Part shown: one piece after another, positions 7,244 through 14,719 of the stretch | Numbering within the stretch: the stretch's first letter is position 1 | Layout: every line of letters starts with the position of its first letter | Source: Bradyrhizobium sp. CCH5-F6 | GTDB taxonomy: Bacteria > Pseudomonadota > Alphaproteobacteria > Rhizobiales > Xanthobacteraceae | Length of the DNA stretch: 24,039 bases | Assembly (NCBI RefSeq): GCF_001556045.1 | Contig: NZ_LSIC01000217.1 | Location: 1 to 24,039 of the forward strand | Direction of reading: 5' to 3' | Notes under the pieces: model-generated | What the model saw: the letters and a program-made list of their open reading frames with translations, nothing else | Databases searched by the model: none | What the model was told of the DNA's origin: nothing | Program-made: the position numbers and the translations under genes

Positions 7244-8224
7244 ATGCTCGCTTTCACTCTTCGCCGCGCCATTCAGGCCATCGGCGTCATGTTCGCCGTC
7301 GGCATCATCGCCTTCTCGATGTTCCGCTTTGCCGGCGACCCCGTCAACCAGATCGTTTCCATCGACACGTCGGCGGCCGAACGAGAAGCCGTGCGCAAGT
7401 CGCTCGGGCTCGACGATCCGGTGCCGGTGCAGTTCGTGCGGTATTTCGCCGATGCCGCGCAGTTCAAGTTCGGCGTCTCCTACCAGTTCCGCCAGCCGGT
7501 CTCGGCGCTGTTGATGGAACGTATGCCCGCGACACTGGAGCTTGCGGTCTGCGCGACCGTGTTTGCGATGGTGTTCGGCATCCTGATGGGCGTCTATTCT
7601 GCGCTCAAGCGCGACACCGTGCTCGCCAAACTCTTCCAGGCCGTCTCGCTGATCGGCATTTCGCTGCCGACCTTCCTGATCGGCATTCTCCTGATCTATC
7701 TGTTCGCGGTGACATTGGGTTGGTTGCCCTCGTTCGGCCGCGGCGAGGTGGTGAAGCTCGGCTGGTGGACGACGGGCCTGCTCACGCTATCAGGACTGAA
7801 GGCGCTGATCATGCCGTCGATCACGCTCGGCCTGTTCCAGATGACCCTGATCATGCGGTTGGTGCGCGCGGAGATGCTGGAAGTGCTGCGGACCGACTAT
7901 ATTCGCTTCGCCCGCGCCCGGGGGCTGACCACCCGCGCCATCCATTTCGGCCACGCGCTGAAGAACACCCTGATTCCGGTGATCACGGTGGCCGGACTTC
8001 AGTTTGGCTCGGTTATTGCATTTTCCATCATCACCGAAACCGTGTTCCAGTGGCCGGGCATGGGACTTCTCTTCGTGCAGGCCGTGCAGAACGTCGATAT
8101 CCCGATCATGGCCGCCTACCTGCTGATGGTTTCGCTGATTTTCGTCACCATCAATCTGGTGGTCGACATCCTCTACACGGTGGTCGATCCGCGCTTGCGC
8201 TCGACCGTCGGTCGCGCCGCATAA
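7244..8224 (+). CDS. ABC transporter permease, DppB/OppB family
   Basis: The protein has 326 residues and about six hydrophobic segments. It begins MLAFTLRRAIQAIGVMFAVG, typical of DppB-type permeases, followed by the FAGDPVNQIV periplasmic start. The cytoplasmic EAA-type loop that contacts the ATPases is RARGLTTRAIHFGHALKNTL, followed by IPVITVAG. It forms half of the inner-membrane channel with the next gene. ATG at 7244 is chosen because family members begin at this Met; an in-frame GTG at 7235, two bases after AAGGA, is a possible alternative adding three residues. It lies 104 bases after the binding-protein gene, with a stem-loop in the gap. Confidence 0.92.
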   Translation: MLAFTLRRAIQAIGVMFAVGIIAFSMFRFAGDPVNQIVSIDTSAAEREAVRKSLGLDDPVPVQFVRYFADAAQFKFGVSYQFRQPVSALLMERMPATLELAVCATVFAMVFGILMGVYSALKRDTVLAKLFQAVSLIGISLPTFLIGILLIYLFAVTLGWLPSFGRGEVVKLGWWTTGLLTLSGLKALIMPSITLGLFQMTLIMRLVRAEMLEVLRTDYIRFARARGLTTRAIHFGHALKNTLIPVITVAGLQFGSVIAFSIITETVFQWPGMGLLFVQAVQNVDIPIMAAYLLMVSLIFVTINLVVDILYTVVDPRLRSTVGRAA

Positions 8225-8234
8225 GGCAGCCTTC

Positions 8235-9203
8235 ATGCCCGACGCAGTCGTTCCCAGGTCCGACAAGCAGAGCGCACAGCCGGCGCATGCCCACGGCTGG
8301 ATCAGCCGCGCGCTAGACAGCGACCTGTTCTATTCGTTCCGGCGCTCGAAGCTCACCATGGTGGCTGCGGCCATCACGGTCTTATTCTTCCTGCTTGCGA
8401 TCTTTGCATCCGCGCTGGCGGTGCAGAACCCGTTCGATCCGGCACAACTGCAATTGATGAATTCGCGGATTTCACCGCTGTGGACCGCGGACGGCCAGAG
8501 CCCGTTCCTGCTCGGCACCGACGAGCAGGGCCGCGACGTGTTCTCCGCCATTCTCTACGGCATGCGCATCTCGCTCGCCGTCGGCGTCGCCGGCGTGATC
8601 TTCGCCGGCGCGCTCGGCATCGGGCTCGGCCTGATCGCCGGCTACTTCGGCGGCGCAATCGACGGCGTGATCATGCGGATCGCCGACGTGCAGCTCACCT
8701 TCCCCGCCATCCTGATTGCGCTGCTGGTGAACGGCATCGCGAAATCCATCCTCGGCAACCGGCTGGACGCCACCAGCATGCTGACGGTGCTGGTGATCTC
8801 GATCGGCCTCAGCTTTTGGGTGGGATATGCCCGGACGGTGCGCAGTTCCGTGATGGTCGAGAAGAACAAGGACTACGTGGCCGCCGCACAGCTGATCGGC
8901 CTGCCGGCACCGAAGATCATGCTGCGGCATGTGCTGCCCAACACGATGGGCCCGATCCTGGTCATCGCCACCATCAACCTCGCGCTGGCCATCATCACCG
9001 AGGCGACGCTGTCCTTCCTCGGCGTCGGCCTGCCCGACACCATGCCCTCGCTCGGCACGCTGATCCGCATCGGCAACAATTATCTGTTCGCGGGCGAGTG
9101 GTGGATCGTCGCCTTCCCCGGGCTTGCGCTCGCGGCGCTGATCCTGTCGATCAATCTGCTCGGCGACTGGCTGCGCGACGCGCTCAACCCGAAGCTCCGA
9201 TGA
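8235..9203 (+). CDS. ABC transporter permease, DppC/OppC family
   Basis: The protein has 322 residues. A hydrophilic N-terminal tail leads into a first membrane helix (about residues 38-60, LTMVAAAITVLFFLLAIFAS). A periplasmic stretch with LLGTDEQGRDVFSAILYG follows, which is the DppC hallmark, then five further hydrophobic segments. The EAA-type coupling loop reads AAQLIGLPAPKIMLRHVLPN. It pairs with the upstream permease. It starts 10 bases after that gene and ends 13 bases before the first ATPase gene, fitting one transcript. Family is clear; transported substrate is not. Confidence 0.92.
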   Translation: MPDAVVPRSDKQSAQPAHAHGWISRALDSDLFYSFRRSKLTMVAAAITVLFFLLAIFASALAVQNPFDPAQLQLMNSRISPLWTADGQSPFLLGTDEQGRDVFSAILYGMRISLAVGVAGVIFAGALGIGLGLIAGYFGGAIDGVIMRIADVQLTFPAILIALLVNGIAKSILGNRLDATSMLTVLVISIGLSFWVGYARTVRSSVMVEKNKDYVAAAQLIGLPAPKIMLRHVLPNTMGPILVIATINLALAIITEATLSFLGVGLPDTMPSLGTLIRIGNNYLFAGEWWIVAFPGLALAALILSINLLGDWLRDALNPKLR

Positions 9204-9216
9204 GTATGCCTCGTCC

Positions 9217-10203
9217 ATGACCGAACCCGTCCTTTCCGTGCGCGATCTTCACGTGGAGTTCGCCTCCCGTCGCGGCACGCTACGCGCCATCGACGGCGTG
9301 TCCTTCGACATCGCCAAGGGCGAGGTGCTCGGCGTCGTCGGCGAATCCGGCGCCGGCAAGTCCGTCACCGGGCTGTCGGTGATCGGCCTGATCGATCCGC
9401 CCGGCCGCATCGCCGGCGGTGAGATTCGTCTCGCCGGCCTGCGCATCGACAATCTGCCGCCGGAGCAGATGCGCCGCATCCGGGGCAAGCGCATCGGGAT
9501 GATCTTCCAGGATCCGCTCACCTCGCTCAATCCGCTCTACCGGGTCGGCGACCAGATCGTGGAGACGATCCGGACCCATCTCAATCTCTCCGAAGCGGCC
9601 GCCCGCCGCCGCGCCGTCGACCTCCTGGCCGAGGTCGGCATTCCCGCACCCGAGAAGCGGATCGACGGCTATCCGCACGAGTTCTCCGGCGGCATGCGCC
9701 AGCGCGTCGTGATTGCGCTGGCGATCTGCGCCGAACCCGAGCTGATCATCGCGGACGAGCCGACCACCGCGCTCGACGTGTCCGTGCAAGCGCAGATCAT
9801 TGCGCTGATCAAGCGGCTCGGCCGTGATCACGGTACCGCCGTGATGCTGGTGACCCACGACATGGGCGTGATCGCGGAGACCTCGGACCGGGTCGCGGTG
9901 ATGTATGCCGGCCGCATCGCAGAGATCGGCCCCGTCCAGGACGTCGTGAAGAACCCGCTGCACCCTTATGCCAAGGGCCTGATGGGCGCGATTCCGACGC
10001 TCGCCGGAGACGACAAGCGTCTCGTGCAGATTCCCGGCTCAATGCCGCGTCTGTCGGCGATCCCGCCGGGCTGCTCGTTCAATCCGCGCTGCGCGTTCGC
10101 CTTCGATCGCTGCCGCGTCGAGCGCCCCGAACCGCAGCCGCGCGGCGAGCAATCGGTCGCCTGTCACCTCCATGACGATGTGCCGGCGGAGAGCGCGGCA
10201 TGA
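9217..10203 (+). CDS. ABC transporter ATP-binding protein, DppD/OppD family
   Basis: The protein has 328 residues. Walker A is GESGAGKS (42-49), the Q-loop [11 protein letters not shown], the signature SGGMRQR (157-163) and Walker B ends ADEP with Asp180-Glu181. The H-loop is in LVTHDMGV. The C-terminal oligopeptide-type extension has the HPY motif and a cysteine cluster (C-x5-C-x6-[16 protein letters not shown]) typical of OppD/DppD subunits, where it may bind an iron-sulfur cluster. It powers import with its partner encoded next. Its last codons overlap the next gene by four bases (ATGA), implying coupled translation and a heterodimeric ATPase. Confidence 0.94.
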   Translation: MTEPVLSVRDLHVEFASRRGTLRAIDGVSFDIAKGEVLGVVGESGAGKSVTGLSVIGLIDPPGRIAGGEIRLAGLRIDNLPPEQMRRIRGKRIGMIFQDPLTSLNPLYRVGDQIVETIRTHLNLSEAAARRRAVDLLAEVGIPAPEKRIDGYPHEFSGGMRQRVVIALAICAEPELIIADEPTTALDVSVQAQIIALIKRLGRDHGTAVMLVTHDMGVIAETSDRVAVMYAGRIAEIGPVQDVVKNPLHPYAKGLMGAIPTLAGDDKRLVQIPGSMPRLSAIPPGCSFNPRCAFAFDRCRVERPEPQPRGEQSVACHLHDDVPAESAA

Positions 10204-11189
10204 GCGCTCCCTTCGTCCAGGCCACAAACCTGCGCCGCGTCTTCGACGTCTCAAAGCCCTGGCTCAACCGCGTGCTCGAAGGCGGGCATCTCGAATATCT
10301 CAAGGCGGTCGATCACGTCACCTTCGATATCCGGAAGGGCGAGACGTTTGCCCTGGTCGGCGAATCCGGCTCCGGCAAGACCACGGTGGCGCGCATGGTC
10401 GTGGGCCTGTTGCCGCCAAGTGCCGGCGACGTGCTGATCGACGGCATCTCGATGACCGATCCGCGGCAGGCTCCGGCGCGGCGAAAGCTGCGCCGCCGCA
10501 TCCAGATGATCTTCCAGGATCCCTATGCGAGCCTGAACCCGCGCTTCCGTGTCGACGCCATCATCTCCGAGCCGATCCGCGCCTTCGACCTGATCCAGGG
10601 CGAGCGCGACATCCAGGCCCGCGTCGGCGAGCTGCTCAGCCTCGTCGGCCTGCATCCCGACGACAGGCTGAAATATCCGCATGAATTCTCCGGCGGCCAG
10701 CGCCAGCGTATCGCGATCGCGCGGGCGCTTGCCTCCGACGCCGAATTCATCGTCTGCGACGAGCCGACCTCTGCGCTCGACGTCTCGGTGCAGGCGCAGA
10801 TCCTGAACCTGATGCGCGATCTCCAGGACAAGTTCGGCCTGACCTACATGTTCATCAGCCACAACCTCGCCGTGGTCCGCCACATGGCGAGCCGCGTCGG
10901 CGTGATGTATCTCGGCCGCATCGTCGAGATCGCGGAGGGCCGCGAGCTGTTTTCCCGCCCGCGAATGCCCTACACCAAGATGCTGCTCGGCGCCGTGCCT
11001 GATCTCGCGATGAGCGGCCGCCAGCGCATTCCGGTCAAGGGCGAGATCCCGAACCCGATCAATCCGCCCCCCGGCTGCGCCTTCAATCCGCGCTGCCCGC
11101 TGGCGTTCGATCTCTGCCGCAAGCAAGCACCAGACCTGATCGACGGCGTCGCCTGCCACGCGGTGAACACCGCGCCGGCCCCGGCGTGA
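10200..11189 (+). CDS. ABC transporter ATP-binding protein, DppF/OppF family
   Basis: The protein has 329 residues. Walker A is GESGSGKT (54-61), Q-loop IFQDPYASLNP, signature SGGQRQR (164-170), Walker B with Asp187-Glu188, and H-loop FISHNLAV. The C-terminal extension carries PYTKMLLGAVP and a cysteine cluster (GCAFNPRCPLAFDLC). Compared with the upstream ATPase it has an insertion near residues 17-35 (SKPWLNRVLEGGHLEYLKAV), common in OppF-type subunits. It completes the transporter (binding protein, two permeases, two ATPases). The GGT-family gene begins 87 bases downstream on the same strand without an obvious strong terminator between. Confidence 0.94.
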   Translation: MSAPFVQATNLRRVFDVSKPWLNRVLEGGHLEYLKAVDHVTFDIRKGETFALVGESGSGKTTVARMVVGLLPPSAGDVLIDGISMTDPRQAPARRKLRRRIQMIFQDPYASLNPRFRVDAIISEPIRAFDLIQGERDIQARVGELLSLVGLHPDDRLKYPHEFSGGQRQRIAIARALASDAEFIVCDEPTSALDVSVQAQILNLMRDLQDKFGLTYMFISHNLAVVRHMASRVGVMYLGRIVEIAEGRELFSRPRMPYTKMLLGAVPDLAMSGRQRIPVKGEIPNPINPPPGCAFNPRCPLAFDLCRKQAPDLIDGVACHAVNTAPAPA

Positions 11190-11276
11190 CGCGCGCGTGC
11201 CATGCGGCCTGCGCATTGGCGAGGCGGCATCGCCTGTGATCAATTGCGCGCGCGACACATAAGGTAACGAAGTCCC

Positions 11277-13079
11277 ATGTCCAACATCAATCCCGATCCC
11301 TTCACGACGCGCCCCGAGATCGAGGGCACATTCGGGGTCGTCGCCACCACGCACTGGATCGCGACCGCCGTCGGCATGGCCATGCTCGAAAAGGGCGGCA
11401 ACGCCTTCGACGCCGGCGTCGCCACCGCTTTCACGCTGCAGGTGGTCGAGCCTCATCTGAACGGCCCCGGCGGCGACGTGCCCGTCATCGTCCATGACGT
11501 CAAGCGCGGCCGTACCGAAGTGATCTGCGGCCAGGGCCCGGCACCGGCGCGCGCCACCATCGCACATTACAAGAGCGAAGGCCTCGACATGGTGCCCGGC
11601 ACCGGCCTGCTCGCGGCCTGCGTTCCCGGCACTTTCGAATCCTGGATGATGCTGCTGCGAGACTACGGCACGATGCGCGTGCGCGACGTGCTGCAGCCCG
11701 CGATCTCCTATGCTCGGGATGGCTATCCGCTGGTCGAACGTGCCTGCGCCACGATCCAGACCGTCGAGCAGCTGTTCCGCAAGCATTGGCCGACCTCGGC
11801 CGCGGTCTATCTTCCGAACGGGGAGGTGCCGACGCCCGGCACGCTCTTCACCAACAAGACGCTGGCCGCAACCTACGCCCGCATCCTCAGCGAGGCCGAG
11901 AGCGGCGGCGGTGGCCGCGACGCCGAGATCGAGCGCGCACGCAAAGCCTGGTCGCAAGGCTTCGTTGCGGAGGCCATCGACAAGTTCTGCCGGACCCAGG
12001 AGGTGATGGACGTCAGCGGCTCGCCTCATCGCGGCGTGCTCTCGGCCGACGACATGGCACGCTGGCAGCCGACGGTGGAAGCGCCGCTCACCTACGACTA
12101 CGGCCGCTACACCGTCTGCAAGGCAGGCGTCTGGAGCCAGGGACCGGTGACGCTGCAACAACTCGCGCTGCTGAAGGGCTTTGCGCTCGACGGGCTCGAT
12201 CCGACCGGGCCGGAGTTCATCCATCTCCAGATCGAATGCGCCAAGCTCGCCTTCGCCGACCGCGAGAAATTCTATGGCGATCCCAAGTTCACCGAAATCC
12301 CGATCGCGACGCTGCTGTCGGATGCCTACAATGACGAGCGCCGCAAGCTCGTCACCGATCGCGCCTCGCTCGACTTCGTTCCCGGCTCGGTCGAAGGCTT
12401 TGGCGGCGAAGTCAGGCTGCGCCGCGCCGAGGGCCAGCGCGAGGCTGTCGGCGCGCTCGGTGCCGGCGAACCGACGGTGGGGCGCTTCGGCGAGGTGCGC
12501 GGCGACACCGTGCATTTCGACATCATCGACAAGGCCGGCAACATGGTGTCCTCGACGCCATCAGGCGGATGGCTGCAATCCTCGCCAATCATTCCGGAGC
12601 TCGGCTTCTGCCTCGGCAGCCGCGCCCAGATGTTCTGGCTGGAGGAAGGCCATCCCGCCGCGCTCGCGCCGGGCAAGCGGCCACGCACCACGCTGTCGCC
12701 GACCATGGCATTGCGCGACGGCGAGCCGTACCTCGCCTGGGGCTCGCCCGGCGGCGACCAGCAGGACCAGTGGATCACGCAGTTCTTCCTGCGCCACGTT
12801 CATTGCAATCTCAATCTCCAGGAAGCCATCGACGCGCCGGCGTGGCACTCCGAGCACTTCCCGATCTCGTTCTGGCCGCGCACGGCGCGCCCCGGCGTGC
12901 TCGTGGTCGAGAATCGCGTGCCGAAGGCGGCGATCGAGAACCTGCGCGAACGCGGGCATATCGTCGAGGTCGGCCCCGACTGGTCGGAAGGCCGCCTCAC
13001 CGCGGCCTCGCGTGTGGGCGTCCGCCGCCGCGCCGCCGCCAATCCGCGCGGCATGCAGGGTTACGCCGCAGGGCGCTGA
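11277..13079 (+). CDS. Gamma-glutamyltransferase-family Ntn hydrolase, cytoplasmic, with atypical substrate pocket
   Basis: The protein has 600 residues and starts MSNINPDPFTTRPEIEG, with no signal peptide. Family landmarks include GGNAFDAGVATAFTLQVVEP, NGPGGD and GKRPRTTLSPTMALRDGEP followed by GSPGGDQQ. The autocleavage site should be before Thr411: TVHFDIIDKAGNMVSSTPSGG aligns with the TTHYSVVDKDGNAV start of the E. coli GGT small subunit. The segment CGQGPAPARAT occupies the place of the classical DFREMAPAKAT, so the carboxylate-binding arginine appears to be glutamine. The NNQMDDFS loop is also replaced (GSRAQMFWLEEG). Amide hydrolysis is likely, but true gamma-glutamyl transfer is doubtful. 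The ABC importer precedes it and a DUF1028 gene follows 10 bases later. The ribosome site is weak (AAGG about 12 bases upstream). Confidence 0.88.
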   Translation: MSNINPDPFTTRPEIEGTFGVVATTHWIATAVGMAMLEKGGNAFDAGVATAFTLQVVEPHLNGPGGDVPVIVHDVKRGRTEVICGQGPAPARATIAHYKSEGLDMVPGTGLLAACVPGTFESWMMLLRDYGTMRVRDVLQPAISYARDGYPLVERACATIQTVEQLFRKHWPTSAAVYLPNGEVPTPGTLFTNKTLAATYARILSEAESGGGGRDAEIERARKAWSQGFVAEAIDKFCRTQEVMDVSGSPHRGVLSADDMARWQPTVEAPLTYDYGRYTVCKAGVWSQGPVTLQQLALLKGFALDGLDPTGPEFIHLQIECAKLAFADREKFYGDPKFTEIPIATLLSDAYNDERRKLVTDRASLDFVPGSVEGFGGEVRLRRAEGQREAVGALGAGEPTVGRFGEVRGDTVHFDIIDKAGNMVSSTPSGGWLQSSPIIPELGFCLGSRAQMFWLEEGHPAALAPGKRPRTTLSPTMALRDGEPYLAWGSPGGDQQDQWITQFFLRHVHCNLNLQEAIDAPAWHSEHFPISFWPRTARPGVLVVENRVPKAAIENLRERGHIVEVGPDWSEGRLTAASRVGVRRRAAANPRGMQGYAAGR

Positions 13080-13089
13080 AGGGCAACAC

Positions 13090-13800
13090 ATGACCTGGTC
13101 GATCATCGCGCGAGACCCTGCCACCGGCCAGTTTGGCATTGCGGTAGCGACCCGCTTCTTCGCCGTCGGCGCGCGGGTCCCGTACATTGCCGCCGGCGTC
13201 GGCGCCATCGCAACCCAGGCCTTCGTCAATCCCTATTACGGCATCGACGGCGTCAAGCTGCTGCGCGAAGGTTTGAACGCGCACGACGTGCTCGCCACCC
13301 TGCTCGCGACCGACGACGGCCGCGAAAGCCGCCAGATCCACATCATGGATGCCAGCGGCGACATCGCCGCGCATACAGGGCGCGATTGTGTCGACTGGTG
13401 CGGCCACATCGCAGGCAGCGGCTTCTCGATCGCGGGCAACTTGCTCGCCTGCGCCGACGTGCTCGACGAGACCGCCAAGACCTACATCGCCAACGACAGC
13501 CTCCCCTTCCCGCGCCGCCTGCTCGCGGCGATGCGCGCGGGTGAAGCCGCCGGCGGGGACAAGCGCGGCAAGCAATCGGCCGCGCTGCTGATCCATGGCG
13601 AGGAGGAGTGGCCGGCGCTCGACATTCGCGCCGACGACCATCCCGACCCGCTCGGCGAGCTCGAGCGTCTGGAGCAGGTCAGCCACGAACTCTGGGTGCA
13701 CTTCCGCGCCTCCATGCCGACCCGGCAGAACCCTTCCGGCAACACCGATCGCAGCGTCATCGACGCCAGCATTGCCGCGGCGCACGCAAGGCGGTCATGA
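13090..13800 (+). CDS. DUF1028 family protein, putative Ntn-type hydrolase
   Basis: The protein has 236 residues. The start MTWSIIARDPATGQFGIAVA, then TRFFAVGARVPYIAAGVGAI and ATQAFVNPYYG, match the characteristic N-terminus of DUF1028. HTGRDCVDWCGHIAGSGFSIAGNLL follows, another conserved block. The family is thought to have an Ntn-hydrolase-like fold; Thr2, exposed after Met removal, is a candidate nucleophile (inference). There is no signal peptide. ATG at 13090 has GAAGGG (13078-13083) upstream, which overlaps the stop of the GGT-like gene; the open frame upstream runs inside that gene and is discarded. It ends the ABC/GGT unit, suggesting a second cytoplasmic processing step on the imported compound. 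Enzymatic activity is not established from sequence. Confidence 0.87.
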   Translation: MTWSIIARDPATGQFGIAVATRFFAVGARVPYIAAGVGAIATQAFVNPYYGIDGVKLLREGLNAHDVLATLLATDDGRESRQIHIMDASGDIAAHTGRDCVDWCGHIAGSGFSIAGNLLACADVLDETAKTYIANDSLPFPRRLLAAMRAGEAAGGDKRGKQSAALLIHGEEEWPALDIRADDHPDPLGELERLEQVSHELWVHFRASMPTRQNPSGNTDRSVIDASIAAAHARRS

Positions 13801-13851
13801 GGGAACGCGCCGACTTTTCCCGTCGGGACAGATGAAGATCGACCGCAACGA

Positions 13852-14598
13852 TCAGATCACGACCTCGCGCATCACGCGACGGCAGTCCATCTCAAATTCG
13901 AGATCGACCACCGGCGGCCGCGCGAAGTGCCAGGTCAGGCCGGAGCGCAGCGCGCCGCGACGAACCAGTTCGTCGACCAGCGCGTGGTGGAAGTCGTGCA
14001 CGGAATAGGCCTGCACGCCGGTCGTATCCTTCCAGCTGAAGCCGAAGGCCGCCATCCGGGTCTCCATCTGCGAGCTGGTGGTGAAGCGCACCTTCTCGCG
14101 CAGCCCGTCAGGGCTGAGGTCGCGGTAGCGCACCGTACGCTCAACGTAGGTGCCGCTGCCCTCGCGTGCCTCTGCACCACCCGCGATCACGAAGCTCGGC
14201 GCCGTCGAGCGGGTCGGGCGCGTGAAGGAGAACGCGTAGAAAGACGGCTCGGACGGCGGATCGATCTCGGGACAGACGTTGCTGCGCGCCACCGGATTGG
14301 TGGTGCCGTCGAAGATGCCCCATTCGGACAACGTCTTCACATAGTGCAGGTTGAAGGCACGAAAGCCTTCCTCGCTGAAAGCCGCCGGCGAGCGCAGCTC
14401 GCAGGCACAGAACGCCGTCAGCGGTCGCCCCGCCTCCCGGATGAACTTTGCGGCCAGCGCAAAGCCTTCGGCCAGCGGCACCAGGCGATCGAAGCGGACA
14501 CGCTCGATCTCGTAGCCCTCCTCGGCAGCCGCGCCGGCCGAATATTGGAACACCGACGGAATGAAGCGGTAATTGCCGGCAGAGAATTCACGGGTCAT
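13852..14598 (-). CDS. CnbZ-like protein (2-amino-5-chloromuconate deaminase family)
   Basis: The protein has 248 residues, starting MTREFSAGNYRFIPSVFQYS and ending MREVVI. It has no signal peptide or membrane helix. I recognise it, with moderate confidence, as the family that includes CnbZ, the 2-amino-5-chloromuconate deaminase of chloronitrobenzene degraders; many unspecialised rhizobial relatives are annotated this way. Cysteines in the TAFCACELRSPAAFSEEGF segment and the NVCPEID segment are visible but I cannot assign catalytic residues. No ring-cleavage dioxygenase or other aminophenol-pathway gene is nearby, so the role here may be a general enamine/imine or aminomuconate deaminase. 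It converges with the DUF1028 gene (51 bases apart). Its GC-rich leader can form alternative hairpins. Confidence 0.65.
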   Translation of the reverse strand: MTREFSAGNYRFIPSVFQYSAGAAAEEGYEIERVRFDRLVPLAEGFALAAKFIREAGRPLTAFCACELRSPAAFSEEGFRAFNLHYVKTLSEWGIFDGTTNPVARSNVCPEIDPPSEPSFYAFSFTRPTRSTAPSFVIAGGAEAREGSGTYVERTVRYRDLSPDGLREKVRFTTSSQMETRMAAFGFSWKDTTGVQAYSVHDFHHALVDELVRRGALRSGLTWHFARPPVVDLEFEMDCRRVMREVVI

Positions 14599-14603
14599 GT
14601 GCA

Positions 14604-14642
14604 GCGCCCCTGCGTTCGGATGCGGGCGCTCCTTGGGCGCCC
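14604..14642 (-). promoter_or_regulatory. Leader with mutually exclusive hairpins upstream of the CnbZ-like gene
   Basis: On the mRNA, GGGCGCCC (14642-14635), GCGCCC (14629-14624) and GGGGCGC (14610-14604) occur in order before the AUG. The middle segment can pair either with the upstream one (7-base loop) or with the downstream one, which contains the likely GGGG ribosome site. This could switch translation, but in GC-rich DNA it could also be chance. Confidence 0.3.
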
Positions 14643-14663
14643 AGGCAAGACTAGCAGAGACAA

Positions 14664-14699
14664 CAAAAGCGGCAACGGTGATCGCCGTTGCCGCTTTTG
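14664..14699 (-). terminator. Strong intrinsic terminator (bidirectional) after the RND operon
   Basis: A perfect 15-base-pair stem, CAAAAGCGGCAACGG (14664-14678) against CCGTTGCCGCTTTTG (14685-14699), closes a 6-base loop. On the minus strand it ends in TTTTGTTGT, a good U-tract, 20 bases after the pump gene's stop. On the plus strand it ends TTTTGG, so it could also stop weak readthrough the other way. Confidence 0.88.
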
Positions 14700-14719
14700 G
14701 CTTGGGTCAGGTCGCGGCG

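Noticed and set aside
10251..12515. Very long minus-strand open frame (about 754 codons) opposite the ATPase and GGT-like genes
   Set aside because: It is the antisense shadow of two clear plus-strand genes in GC-rich DNA; the translation is His/Arg/Asp-rich, with no family motif and no ribosome site.
13801..13851. Terminator between the convergent DUF1028 and CnbZ-like genes
   Set aside because: Only a 5-base-pair stem (CCGAC/GTCGG) without a following U-tract is visible.
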